Shown here piece after piece: positions 1-6,939 of a stretch of DNA of 9,397 nucleotides (its first letter is position 1; every line of letters starts with the position of its first letter). The notes beneath the pieces were generated by a model. The model made no database searches. It was not told the origin of the DNA and saw only the letters and a program-made list of their open reading frames with translations. The position numbers and the translations under genes were made by a program. Origin of the DNA: Actinomycetota bacterium (GTDB lineage: Bacteria > Actinomycetota > Actinomycetes > Actinomycetales > Microbacteriaceae); contig JAHIOK010000109.1 in assembly GCA_018895315.1 (NCBI GenBank), positions 1 to 9,397 on the forward strand, written 5' to 3'.

Positions 1-215
1 AGGCCCTCGTGCGCATCGTCGCACCGGCGCACCTCAAGGAGATCGATGACCTCTTCACCCTCGCGATGAGCGACGAGACAAGCTCGTGGTGGCTCGATTC
101 CGTCGGGGGATGGACCCGTCACAGCGTGGCGGCGGACGGCAAGCCACTCGTCGACATCCAGGAGAAGACGATGTCGACGGTCCAGCGCCGCCGCCGTTCG
201 CGGGCGGCGCGATGA
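1..215 (+). CDS. ppk: RNA degradosome-type polyphosphate kinase, C-terminal end (partial)
   Basis: This is the last ~70 codons of a gene that enters from the left edge; the reading frame begins at base 3. Polyphosphate kinases reversibly transfer the gamma phosphate of ATP onto inorganic polyphosphate in the cytoplasm. The visible tail contains LKEIDDLFTLAMSDETSSWW, then WTRH and a basic end with VQRRRRSRAAR. A Trp-rich SSWWL segment followed by WxRH and a final Arg-rich helix is typical of the C-terminus of actinobacterial Ppk. The catalytic histidines lie outside the window and cannot be checked. Its stop codon overlaps the ATG of the downstream NUDIX gene (ATGA, 212-215), so the two are probably translationally coupled. 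Polyphosphate kinase next to a MutT1-type gene is also the arrangement in mycobacteria (recalled). The family call rests on a short C-terminal segment, supported by this neighbour. Confidence 0.83.
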   Translation, partial: ALVRIVAPAHLKEIDDLFTLAMSDETSSWWLDSVGGWTRHSVAADGKPLVDIQEKTMSTVQRRRRSRAAR

Positions 216-1150
216 GCGAGACCGCTGTCTACGCGGCGGGTGGAGTGGTATGGCGGCTGGTCGAGGGCAAGCTCATGGTGCTCGTCATCCACCGCACCGC
301 TTACGCCGACGTCACACTCCCCAAGGGCAAGGTCGATCCCGGCGAGATGCTCGCCGAGACGGCTGTGCGGGAGATCTTCGAAGAGACCGGCATCCGCGTC
401 GCCTTGGGCATTCCCGTCGGAGTCTCGCGCTATCGGATGCCGAGCAAGCGGCAGAAGATCGTGCACTACTGGTCGGCCGAAGCCACGGATGACGCGATCC
501 GCGCCTCGGCGTTCGTGCCGAACAAAGAGATCGCGGCGCTGGAGTGGGTGACACCCAAGCGGGCGCTCGGCTATCTCAGCTACCCGGTGGACGTCGAGAT
601 CATCGAACATTTCCTGCGGTTCGTCGATGACGGTGTCCTCTCTACCTTTCCGATCGTGGTGCTCCGTCACGCCAAGGCGAGCTCGCGCGAGCAGTGGAAG
701 GGCGACGATGTCCTCCGGCCGCTCACGCCCCGCGGAGTCACGCAGGCCGCGGCGATCGTCGGCCCGCTGCAGGCCTTCGGCGTGCGCAAAGTGATCACGA
801 GCGATGCCGTGAGGTGCGTCTCGACGGTCACTCCGCTGGCGGCGGCCCTCCATCGCAAGATCCACCGCGAACCCCTCATCGGGCAGGATGCCTGGGAAGA
901 GGGTCGCGCAGACGCACGCTCGGTGGTCGGCAAGCGCATCCGCTCACGCAAGCCCGCGGTGCTGTGCAGCCATGGGCCGGTGCTACCCGACATCCTCACC
1001 GAAATCGCTCTGGCCACGGGAACGCTGCGCGGGTCCTATCTCGGCAGCGCCAGCGCGCTCGAGGTCGGCGCGTTCTCGGTGGTGCATCTGTCGGCGACCA
1101 ACCCCGGATCGGGGATCGTCGCGATCGAAACGCACGAGCCGAAGGTCTGA
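212..1150 (+). CDS. mutT1: MutT1-like NUDIX hydrolase fused to a histidine phosphatase domain
   Basis: The 312-aa protein has two catalytic domains. Residues ~5-140 are a NUDIX hydrolase with an intact box at 39-61: G39, E45, R53-E54, E57-E58, G60. Residues ~146-312 are a SixA/phosphoglycerate-mutase-like histidine phosphatase, with the RHAK motif at 152-155 (H153 is the expected phospho-acceptor), R201 in SDAVR, and a second histidine in SHGP (H254). Mycobacterial MutT1 has the same two-domain layout and about the same length; it hydrolyses 8-oxo-(d)GTP and diadenosine polyphosphates. The ATG at 212 was chosen because it gives a standard NUDIX N-terminus (MSETAVYAAGGVVWR) and overlaps the ppk stop by 4 nt. 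The frame is open upstream to 86, but that stretch would lie inside ppk. No Shine-Dalgarno is evident, which fits coupling to ppk. Likely role: nucleotide-pool sanitation or (di)nucleotide polyphosphate turnover. The exact substrate is not readable from sequence. Confidence 0.9.
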   Translation: MSETAVYAAGGVVWRLVEGKLMVLVIHRTAYADVTLPKGKVDPGEMLAETAVREIFEETGIRVALGIPVGVSRYRMPSKRQKIVHYWSAEATDDAIRASAFVPNKEIAALEWVTPKRALGYLSYPVDVEIIEHFLRFVDDGVLSTFPIVVLRHAKASSREQWKGDDVLRPLTPRGVTQAAAIVGPLQAFGVRKVITSDAVRCVSTVTPLAAALHRKIHREPLIGQDAWEEGRADARSVVGKRIRSRKPAVLCSHGPVLPDILTEIALATGTLRGSYLGSASALEVGAFSVVHLSATNPGSGIVAIETHEPKV

Positions 1151-1151
1151 G

Positions 1152-1760
1152 GTGATCGGCGCGCGCGGCATCCGGATCGCGTGGGCCCCGATGCCGTCGA
1201 ACGAGGGCCGCCGCGCCGTTGCCTGGTCGCTGATCCGTGAGCTTGCCGGGGCCGACGTGGAGATCACGAACACCTGCCCGCGCTGTGGAGAACCGCACGG
1301 TCCCGTAGCAGTCGCAGGGGCCGACGTGCACGCGAGCATCGCGTACGCCGGTGGCTACGCCCTGGCGGCAGTGATCGAGGCCACCCCAGGGGCGTGCCTC
1401 GGGATCGATGCCGAGGCTGTGGCCGACGCGCGCCGGGATGCCGCGGGCCTCGACGGAGTGCTCGGAACCGGCCGTTCTGTCACACTGCGCGACTGGGTTC
1501 GTGTGGAGGCCGCGCTGAAAGCCGATGGACGAGGTCTGCGCGTCGACCCGGCGACGGTGACCGTGCACGGCGGGGACGGCGCATGGGAGGCGTCCGTACC
1601 AGGACGCGCGCGCCGGGTGCAGGGCGCCGACCTCGTCGGTCCTCCCGGAGTGCTGGTCAGTGCCGCGATCGCTCCGCCCGAGACGGCACCCGGGGCAGCG
1701 GCGGCAGCGCGGGATCATGCAGCCAGCGATGGAAGAAGTCGCCGAGATCGCCTCCGGTGA
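1152..1760 (+). CDS. 4'-phosphopantetheinyl transferase, Sfp type
   Basis: The 202-aa protein probably transfers the phosphopantetheine arm of CoA to a serine on carrier proteins, turning apo-PCP/ACP into the holo form. Visible motifs are CPRCGEPHGP (42-51), matching the Cys/His-containing N-terminal segment of Sfp-type enzymes; HASIAYAGG (60-68) in place of the usual SHS motif; GIDAE (84-88) with the Mg-binding acidic pair D86/E88; and WVRVEAALKADGRGL (115-129), equivalent to W-x-x-KEA-x-x-K with E119 and K123. The GTG at 1152 was chosen: it is 1 nt after the mutT1 stop and has an AAGG ribosome site at 1142-1145. The recognisable domain ends near base 1680. The last ~26 residues are Ala/Arg-rich and are encoded antisense to the 3' end of the convergent aminopeptidase gene. 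The nearest obvious client is the carrier domain of the synthetase on the opposite strand (Ser557). A housekeeping or broader role is possible. Confidence 0.85.
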   Translation: MIGARGIRIAWAPMPSNEGRRAVAWSLIRELAGADVEITNTCPRCGEPHGPVAVAGADVHASIAYAGGYALAAVIEATPGACLGIDAEAVADARRDAAGLDGVLGTGRSVTLRDWVRVEAALKADGRGLRVDPATVTVHGGDGAWEASVPGRARRVQGADLVGPPGVLVSAAIAPPETAPGAAAAARDHAASDGRSRRDRLR

Positions 1761-2988
1761 GCTCCTGCGCGCACGCGATGAAATCCTCGGTGACGACGAG
1801 GCCATGACGGTGGCGTGAGGTCCATTCACGGAACAACGTGGCAAAGGCGGTGCTCCCGATCGTCCGCCGCAGCGCCTCGAGGGTGAGGGCACCGCGCTTG
1901 TAGACGCGGTCGTCGAACATCAGGTCGGGTCCGGGGTCGGCGAGTACGAGATCCTGCGGCAATGCGCGGAGTCGGGCATGCTGGCGCGTCGCGCTGTCTG
2001 CGATGCTCGGCCCGCCGGATGCCGCGGCCCAGACCCATTCGGCGAAGCAGGCGAAGCCTTCGTTCAGCCAGATGTCACGCCAATGCGCGATCCCGACGCT
2101 GTTGCCGAACCACTGGTGGGCGAGCTCGTGGGCGATGAGGCGGTGGGACGACGCATCGAGGTGATTCGCCCCGAACACGGCCATGCCCTGAGCCTCGAGA
2201 GGGATCTCAAGGACATCGGGAGTGACCACGATCGTGCAATCGTCCTGCGGATAGGGCCCGAACGCCTCTTCGAAGATGTCGATCATGCGCGGAAAGTCGG
2301 CGAAGGCGTTCAACGCCGCAGCGCGCAGCATGGGCGGGTGCAGCAGCCGCGGGACCACGCCCGAGGCGCTCGCGCCCCCGAGGACGGACTGCTCGTAGCG
2401 ACCGATCTGCACGGCGGCGAGGTAGGTCGCCATGGGTGCGACGGTCTCGAAGCGCCACGTTGCGGTCGCGCCGGAACGCGTGACAGCACCCGGCCGCCCC
2501 GTGGCGGCAACCGTGTAGGCGATATCGGTGGTGACCTCCAGCCGGAACGGGGCCCGGGCATCGGGCCGGTCGTTGCAGGGGAACCAGGTGGCTGCACCCG
2601 TGGGTTGCCCTGCCACGAGGACGCCGTCTTCCAGTTCCTCCCAGCCGATCGTCCCCCACCGGGAATGGCGCGGCGACGGGGCACCGGCATAGGTGACCTC
2701 GATGGAGAAGCGGTCACCCGGCTCCAATGCACGCCGGAGGCGCACCCGCAGTTTGCGCGGGCCCTGCGTGAAGTCGGTACGGCGGTCGCCATCCACCCTC
2801 ACCCGCGTGGCCCGCAGTCCAACGAGGTCCAGACCGATCGACGGCGTGGCCATCAGCGCGACCGCATTGATGACCGCCCGCCCCTCGAGCCGGTTGGTGC
2901 GCACGCGATAGCCGATCGAGATGTCATACGACTCGACGTCGAACGAACGATCACCGCTCTGTGGTGCGTACTCGTCTCCGACCGTCAC
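1657..2988 (-). CDS. Short M1-family zinc metallopeptidase (aminopeptidase N-like)
   Basis: The 443-aa protein is a gluzincin aminopeptidase. The zinc motif HELAH lies at 287-291 and the third ligand E310 follows in LNEG, giving HExxH-x18-E exactly. E265 in IPLEAQG sits where the exopeptidase GAMEN glutamate is found. Y363 in VYKRGALTL is the expected transition-state tyrosine. The N-terminal ~200 residues form the beta-rich M1 domain (YDISIGYRV, TWFPCNDRP). It stops after a short helical end (FFHRWLHDP), so it lacks the large C-terminal domain of full-length PepN, as in many actinobacterial short M1 enzymes. No signal peptide is seen. The GTG at 2988 was chosen because it makes a GTGA overlap with the synthetase stop and gives the usual family start (EYAPQSGDRSFDVESYD). 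An ATG at 3051 would read through the synthetase end. It is last in the unit with the Pls-like synthetase, so trimming or degrading that product is a reasonable inference. Substrate is unproven. Confidence 0.92.
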   Translation of the reverse strand: MTVGDEYAPQSGDRSFDVESYDISIGYRVRTNRLEGRAVINAVALMATPSIGLDLVGLRATRVRVDGDRRTDFTQGPRKLRVRLRRALEPGDRFSIEVTYAGAPSPRHSRWGTIGWEELEDGVLVAGQPTGAATWFPCNDRPDARAPFRLEVTTDIAYTVAATGRPGAVTRSGATATWRFETVAPMATYLAAVQIGRYEQSVLGGASASGVVPRLLHPPMLRAAALNAFADFPRMIDIFEEAFGPYPQDDCTIVVTPDVLEIPLEAQGMAVFGANHLDASSHRLIAHELAHQWFGNSVGIAHWRDIWLNEGFACFAEWVWAAASGGPSIADSATRQHARLRALPQDLVLADPGPDLMFDDRVYKRGALTLEALRRTIGSTAFATLFREWTSRHRHGLVVTEDFIACAQELTGGDLGDFFHRWLHDPALPPLPRVPSRAERSRH

Positions 2989-5900
2989 GATGTGGTCTGG
3001 TAGGCGCGCACTTTGACCGCACGCCATGGGCCGATGGGGTTGCCGCTCCACCGCGAACCGACCGGGACCCGCTCACCGCGCATGACCAGCGATGCCGGCC
3101 CCACGGTGGCATGAGCGCCGATCGTCGCCGCCGGGAGGATGACGCTGTGAGGCCCGAGGGTCGCGCCCTGCTCGAGTTCGACGGTATCCATACTCATGAT
3201 TCGATCATGGAAAAGGTGCGTCTGCACAACGCAGCCCCGGTTCACGGTCGACCCCTCGCCGAGGGTGACCAGATCGGGCTCGGGCAGCCAATAGCTGTCG
3301 CACCAGACGCCGCGGCCGATCCGCGCACCCAGACTGCGCAGCCATACCGCGAGCGCGGGAGTTCCGGCGGCTGCGCGGGCGAACCAGGGCGCTGCGACCA
3401 TCTCGGTGAACGTGTCCGAGACCTCTGTGCGCCAAACGAAGCTCGACCAGAGGGGCTGCTCCCCCGCTCGGATCGGTCCCACGATCAGCCATTTCGCGGC
3501 GGTCGATACCGCGGCGGCAGCGGCCCCGGCAGCGAGCATGACGAATCCGGAGAGAAGGAGAGCCCACACCGGCCCCCACGCCTCCAGCAGCAGGGCGAGC
3601 GCGAAGGCCACCAGCACGCCGATCGCGCAGGTGACGAACACCGGGACGATGCGGCAGATCTCCCAGAGCGCGCGAGCGATGCGGAGGGATACCACCGGAC
3701 GGTACGTGCGAGTTTCGTCGCCGTCGTTCGCGATGCGGCGCAGGCGCACGGCCGGAGAACCCAGCCACGAAGACCCCGGCTTGGCTTTCGCCGGAGCCGA
3801 CGACAGCACGGCGACGAGTCCGTCACGCGGAACTCGGTGACCGGGGGCGGCCATCCCCGAATTGCCCAGGAACGCGCGCTTGCCGATCCGCACCGCTCCG
3901 ATGCGCAGCCAACCGCGATGCAGTTCGTACGAGCCGATCATGGTGTCGTCCGCCAGGAACGCGCCGTCCTCGATGCGGGTCATCGACGGCAGCAGCAGGA
4001 CGGTCGACGCCTCGACATCACGGCCGACCTCGGCGCCCAGCATCCGGAGCCAGATCGGGGTGAACATGCTCGAGTAGAGCGGGAAGAGGATCGTGCGCGC
4101 CGAGTCGAGCAGGCGCTCGATGGTCCAGGCCTGCCAGCCGATACGGCTGCGCACGGAGTGCACGCCCTCTTCCAGCCGCAACGACAGGAGGCGCACGAGC
4201 AGCACGACGGATGCCGCGAACGCGAGTCCGACCAGCAGCACAGCGGGGACGAGCCAGAGGAGTGCCCCGCCAAGGGCTGCGACAAGATCGGACGCGCCCC
4301 GCATACCCTGGGCGACGACGACACCGCCGACGGCGAAGGCCGCGATCGGCAGGAGCGCGAGCAGACCGGACGACGCAGCGAACGCCCACAGCCACCGGCG
4401 ACCCGCAGGCGGATGCTCTTCGGGCCACCCGCCTTGGGTGCCGCCGACCCGCGCGGCGGGAGAGCCCGCCCACTGCTGGTCGGCGCGCACGCGTCCGAAC
4501 ACCGCAGAGCCCGGGGCGATCTCGGCGCGCTGGCCGATCCGGGTGCCGGGGGCAAGAGTGCTGCGAGCGCCCACGGAGGCGTAGGCGCCGATACGCACTT
4601 CACCGATGCGGACGACGTCGCCGTCGATCCAGTAGCCCGAGAGGTCGACCTCGGGCTCGATCGCGGCGTTGTCGCCGATCTCGAGCATTCCGGTGATGGG
4701 CGGCATCGTGTGCAGATCGACGTCGCGCCCGACCTTCGCGCCGAGCGCACGGGCGTAGTAGACCACCCAGGGGGCGCCCGCGAGGCCGACCGCATCGACC
4801 TGCTGGGCGATCTGCTCGGCGAGCCACAGCCGCAGGTGCACCCCGCCGCCGCGCGGATAGTCGCCCGGGGCGACACCGGCAAGCAGGAGCCGTGCGGATG
4901 CGATCGCCAGCGCCATCCGTCCGAAGGGCGACGCGAACACGATCAGACCGACCACCAGCACCCATAACGGCACCATGGGAAGCGCCTCGAAGCCGGGCAT
5001 CAAGTTGAGCAAGGCGGATGCGGTCAGGAAGTACAGCAGCCATCGGATGCCGGAGAGGATGAACAGCGGCACACCGAGAAGCGTCTGCACCCACTGCGTG
5101 GAGCGCGGCGTCGGTTCGGGGCGGTGGAAATCCGTCGATGCGTCTTCGGCGCCGACCGGGCCGAGCGCTTTGGCCATCGCCCCCAGCCGGGGGATGTCGT
5201 AGATGTCGGCGACCGAGAACTCGGGCACCCGGGCACGGATGCGGGAGACGAGCTGGGCTGCGGCGAGGGAGCCGCCGCCGAGGTCGAAGAAGTCCGCGGA
5301 GCGGCCGGGCACCTGCAGCCCGAGCACTGCCTGCCACTGCGCCGCCAGCCAGGCCTCCGTGCCGCTGAGGCCTGCGACCGGAGTGTCGAGCCCCGGCAGC
5401 GGCCACGGGAGCGCGGCACGGTCGACCTTGTCCGAGGTGCGAACAGGAAGGTCGTCGACCACCGCGAGCAGCGGCACGACGGCGGCGGGCAGCCGCTCTG
5501 TGAGCAGGAGACGTGCACCGGCGCGGTCGAACGCGGGCCGGTCGGTGACGAGGTAGCCCACGAGCACGGGCACACCGGCGTCCGTCGTGCGCACTGCGGC
5601 GGCCGCGGCGGTGACTCCGGGCAGATCCTGCAGGGCGGATTCGACCTCACCGAGCTCGATGCGGCGACCTCCGACCTTGACCTGGTCGTCGGCACGGCCC
5701 TGAAAGACGAGGCCGACCGGGTCGGCGCGCACGAGGTCGCCCGAACGGTACGCGCGCTTCCAGCCGAGGCTCGGCATCGGGGCGTACTTCTCGGCGTCCT
5801 TCGCGGGGTCGAGGTAGCGGGCCAAACCCACTCCCCCGATGATCAGTTCGCCGACTTCGCCCTCAGCCACGGGCTGATCGTCGGGGCCGACGACGGCGAG

Positions 5901-6938
5901 ATCCCAGCCGTCGAGGGCCAGCCCGATGCGGATCGGCACCGTGCCATCGAGGAGCGCGGCGCAGGCGACGACGGTCGCTTCGGTGGGACCGTAGGTGTTC
6001 CAGACCTCGCGTCCTTCCGCCACCAATCGGGCGGCCAATTCGGGCGGGCACGCCTCGCCGCCGAAGATCAGCAGCCGGACGTTCTCGATCGCGGCACTCG
6101 GCCACATCGCGGCGAGGGTTGGCACGGTCGAGACGACGCTGATGCTCTGCCGGAGCAGCCACGGACCGAGATCTTCTCCCGAGCGCACGAGAGCACGAGG
6201 TGCGGGCACTAGGCAGGCGCCATGACCCCAGGCGAGCCACATCTCTTCGCACGAGGCGTCGAACGCCACCGAAAGCCCGGCGAGGACGCGATCACCAGGA
6301 CCGAGCGGAGCATCGGTGAGGAAGAGGCGCGCTTCGGCGTCGACGAACGCCGCCGCAGATCGGTGAGTGACGGCGACGCCCTTCGGCACGCCGGTCGAGC
6401 CGGAGGTGAAGATGATCCACGCATCGTCGTCGGGCGTCGGCGGGGGAACTGCGACGACCGAGTGGGTGCTCGGATGGGGCGCATCACCGTCGAACAGCGG
6501 AGCCTCCGTCGCGGGCTCCGAGACGACGGCGGCGTACTCGCCGCGCCCGGAGATGACGCCGCGTACCTGCGCCTCGCTGAAGACGAGCTGCGCGCGCTCA
6601 TCGGGGTCGTCGACGTCGACCGGCACGTACGCGGCCCCGACCACCAGTACGCCGAGGATCGAGAGGTAGAGCTCCTTGGATCCTGACGCGACACGCACCC
6701 CGACCCGGTCTCCGCGGCGCACGCCGGCGGCGTGCAACAACGCCGCGATCTTCCCGACGCGGGCCATCAGCTCGCGGTAACTGAGTGCTCCGGAACCGTC
6801 ATCGAGGGCCGATGCCTCGGGATGCCGTGCCGTGGTTTCGCGGAGGATGTCGATCAGGGTACGAGTTGCCGGGGCGAACGCAGAGCGTGCGAAGCCCTGC
6901 TGCGCGACAGAGGGGTCGTGGCGAGGAGTGACGTCCAC
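2985..6938 (-). CDS. Pls/PosA-family nonribosomal peptide synthetase (poly-amino-acid synthetase-like)
   Basis: This 1317-aa membrane enzyme has the order of epsilon-poly-L-lysine synthetase: adenylation, carrier, then membrane pairs alternating with soluble domains. The adenylation domain (~25-510) shows LSYREL (52-57), IIFTSGSTGVPKG (175-187), FDASCEE (226-232), NTYGPTE (314-320), YRSGDL (397-402), GRADDQVKVGGRRIELGEVE (414-433) and SDKVDR (502-507). The carrier domain (~525-590) has DLGGGS with S557 as the phosphopantetheine site. Hydrophobic segments lie near 617-645, 655-692, 850-878, 885-917, 1093-1118 and 1124-1148. Soluble domains near 720-830, 955-1065 and 1180-1310 carry left-handed beta-helix hexapeptide patterns (such as IGEVRIGAYASVG and ATIGAHATVG). 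No HHxxxDG condensation motif and no thioesterase are present. It probably activates one amino acid, holds it on the carrier and polymerises it at the membrane. Selectivity residues suggest a basic amino acid. The GTG start at 6938 is 1 nt after the upstream stop and lacks a separate Shine-Dalgarno. Confidence 0.92.
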   Translation of the reverse strand: MDVTPRHDPSVAQQGFARSAFAPATRTLIDILRETTARHPEASALDDGSGALSYRELMARVGKIAALLHAAGVRRGDRVGVRVASGSKELYLSILGVLVVGAAYVPVDVDDPDERAQLVFSEAQVRGVISGRGEYAAVVSEPATEAPLFDGDAPHPSTHSVVAVPPPTPDDDAWIIFTSGSTGVPKGVAVTHRSAAAFVDAEARLFLTDAPLGPGDRVLAGLSVAFDASCEEMWLAWGHGACLVPAPRALVRSGEDLGPWLLRQSISVVSTVPTLAAMWPSAAIENVRLLIFGGEACPPELAARLVAEGREVWNTYGPTEATVVACAALLDGTVPIRIGLALDGWDLAVVGPDDQPVAEGEVGELIIGGVGLARYLDPAKDAEKYAPMPSLGWKRAYRSGDLVRADPVGLVFQGRADDQVKVGGRRIELGEVESALQDLPGVTAAAAAVRTTDAGVPVLVGYLVTDRPAFDRAGARLLLTERLPAAVVPLLAVVDDLPVRTSDKVDRAALPWPLPGLDTPVAGLSGTEAWLAAQWQAVLGLQVPGRSADFFDLGGGSLAAAQLVSRIRARVPEFSVADIYDIPRLGAMAKALGPVGAEDASTDFHRPEPTPRSTQWVQTLLGVPLFILSGIRWLLYFLTASALLNLMPGFEALPMVPLWVLVVGLIVFASPFGRMALAIASARLLLAGVAPGDYPRGGGVHLRLWLAEQIAQQVDAVGLAGAPWVVYYARALGAKVGRDVDLHTMPPITGMLEIGDNAAIEPEVDLSGYWIDGDVVRIGEVRIGAYASVGARSTLAPGTRIGQRAEIAPGSAVFGRVRADQQWAGSPAARVGGTQGGWPEEHPPAGRRWLWAFAASSGLLALLPIAAFAVGGVVVAQGMRGASDLVAALGGALLWLVPAVLLVGLAFAASVVLLVRLLSLRLEEGVHSVRSRIGWQAWTIERLLDSARTILFPLYSSMFTPIWLRMLGAEVGRDVEASTVLLLPSMTRIEDGAFLADDTMIGSYELHRGWLRIGAVRIGKRAFLGNSGMAAPGHRVPRDGLVAVLSSAPAKAKPGSSWLGSPAVRLRRIANDGDETRTYRPVVSLRIARALWEICRIVPVFVTCAIGVLVAFALALLLEAWGPVWALLLSGFVMLAAGAAAAAVSTAAKWLIVGPIRAGEQPLWSSFVWRTEVSDTFTEMVAAPWFARAAAGTPALAVWLRSLGARIGRGVWCDSYWLPEPDLVTLGEGSTVNRGCVVQTHLFHDRIMSMDTVELEQGATLGPHSVILPAATIGAHATVGPASLVMRGERVPVGSRWSGNPIGPWRAVKVRAYQTTS

Positions 6939-6939
6939 C

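Noticed and set aside
86..211. Upstream in-frame extension of the NUDIX gene to position 86.
   Set aside because: It would add low-complexity sequence lying inside ppk in another frame. The ATG at 212 gives the family-typical N-terminus and a standard ATGA overlap.
1978..3003. Plus-strand open frame opposite the aminopeptidase.
   Set aside because: It has no motifs, and its antisense strand carries a complete M1 active site.
2989..3051. ATG at 3051 as the start of the aminopeptidase.
   Set aside because: The extra 21 residues have no M1 character and are encoded by the synthetase's own C-terminus. The GTG at 2988 overlaps the stop by 4 nt and starts at the conserved region.
2961..4967. Long plus-strand open frame of 668 codons opposite the synthetase.
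   Set aside because: Composition is Arg/Asp/Gly/His-rich low complexity with no recognisable domain. It is the antisense of a well-supported synthetase and is a usual artefact of high GC.
5124..6212. Plus-strand open frame opposite the adenylation domain.
   Set aside because: It is the complement of conserved adenylation motifs, shows no protein-like composition and has no ribosome site.
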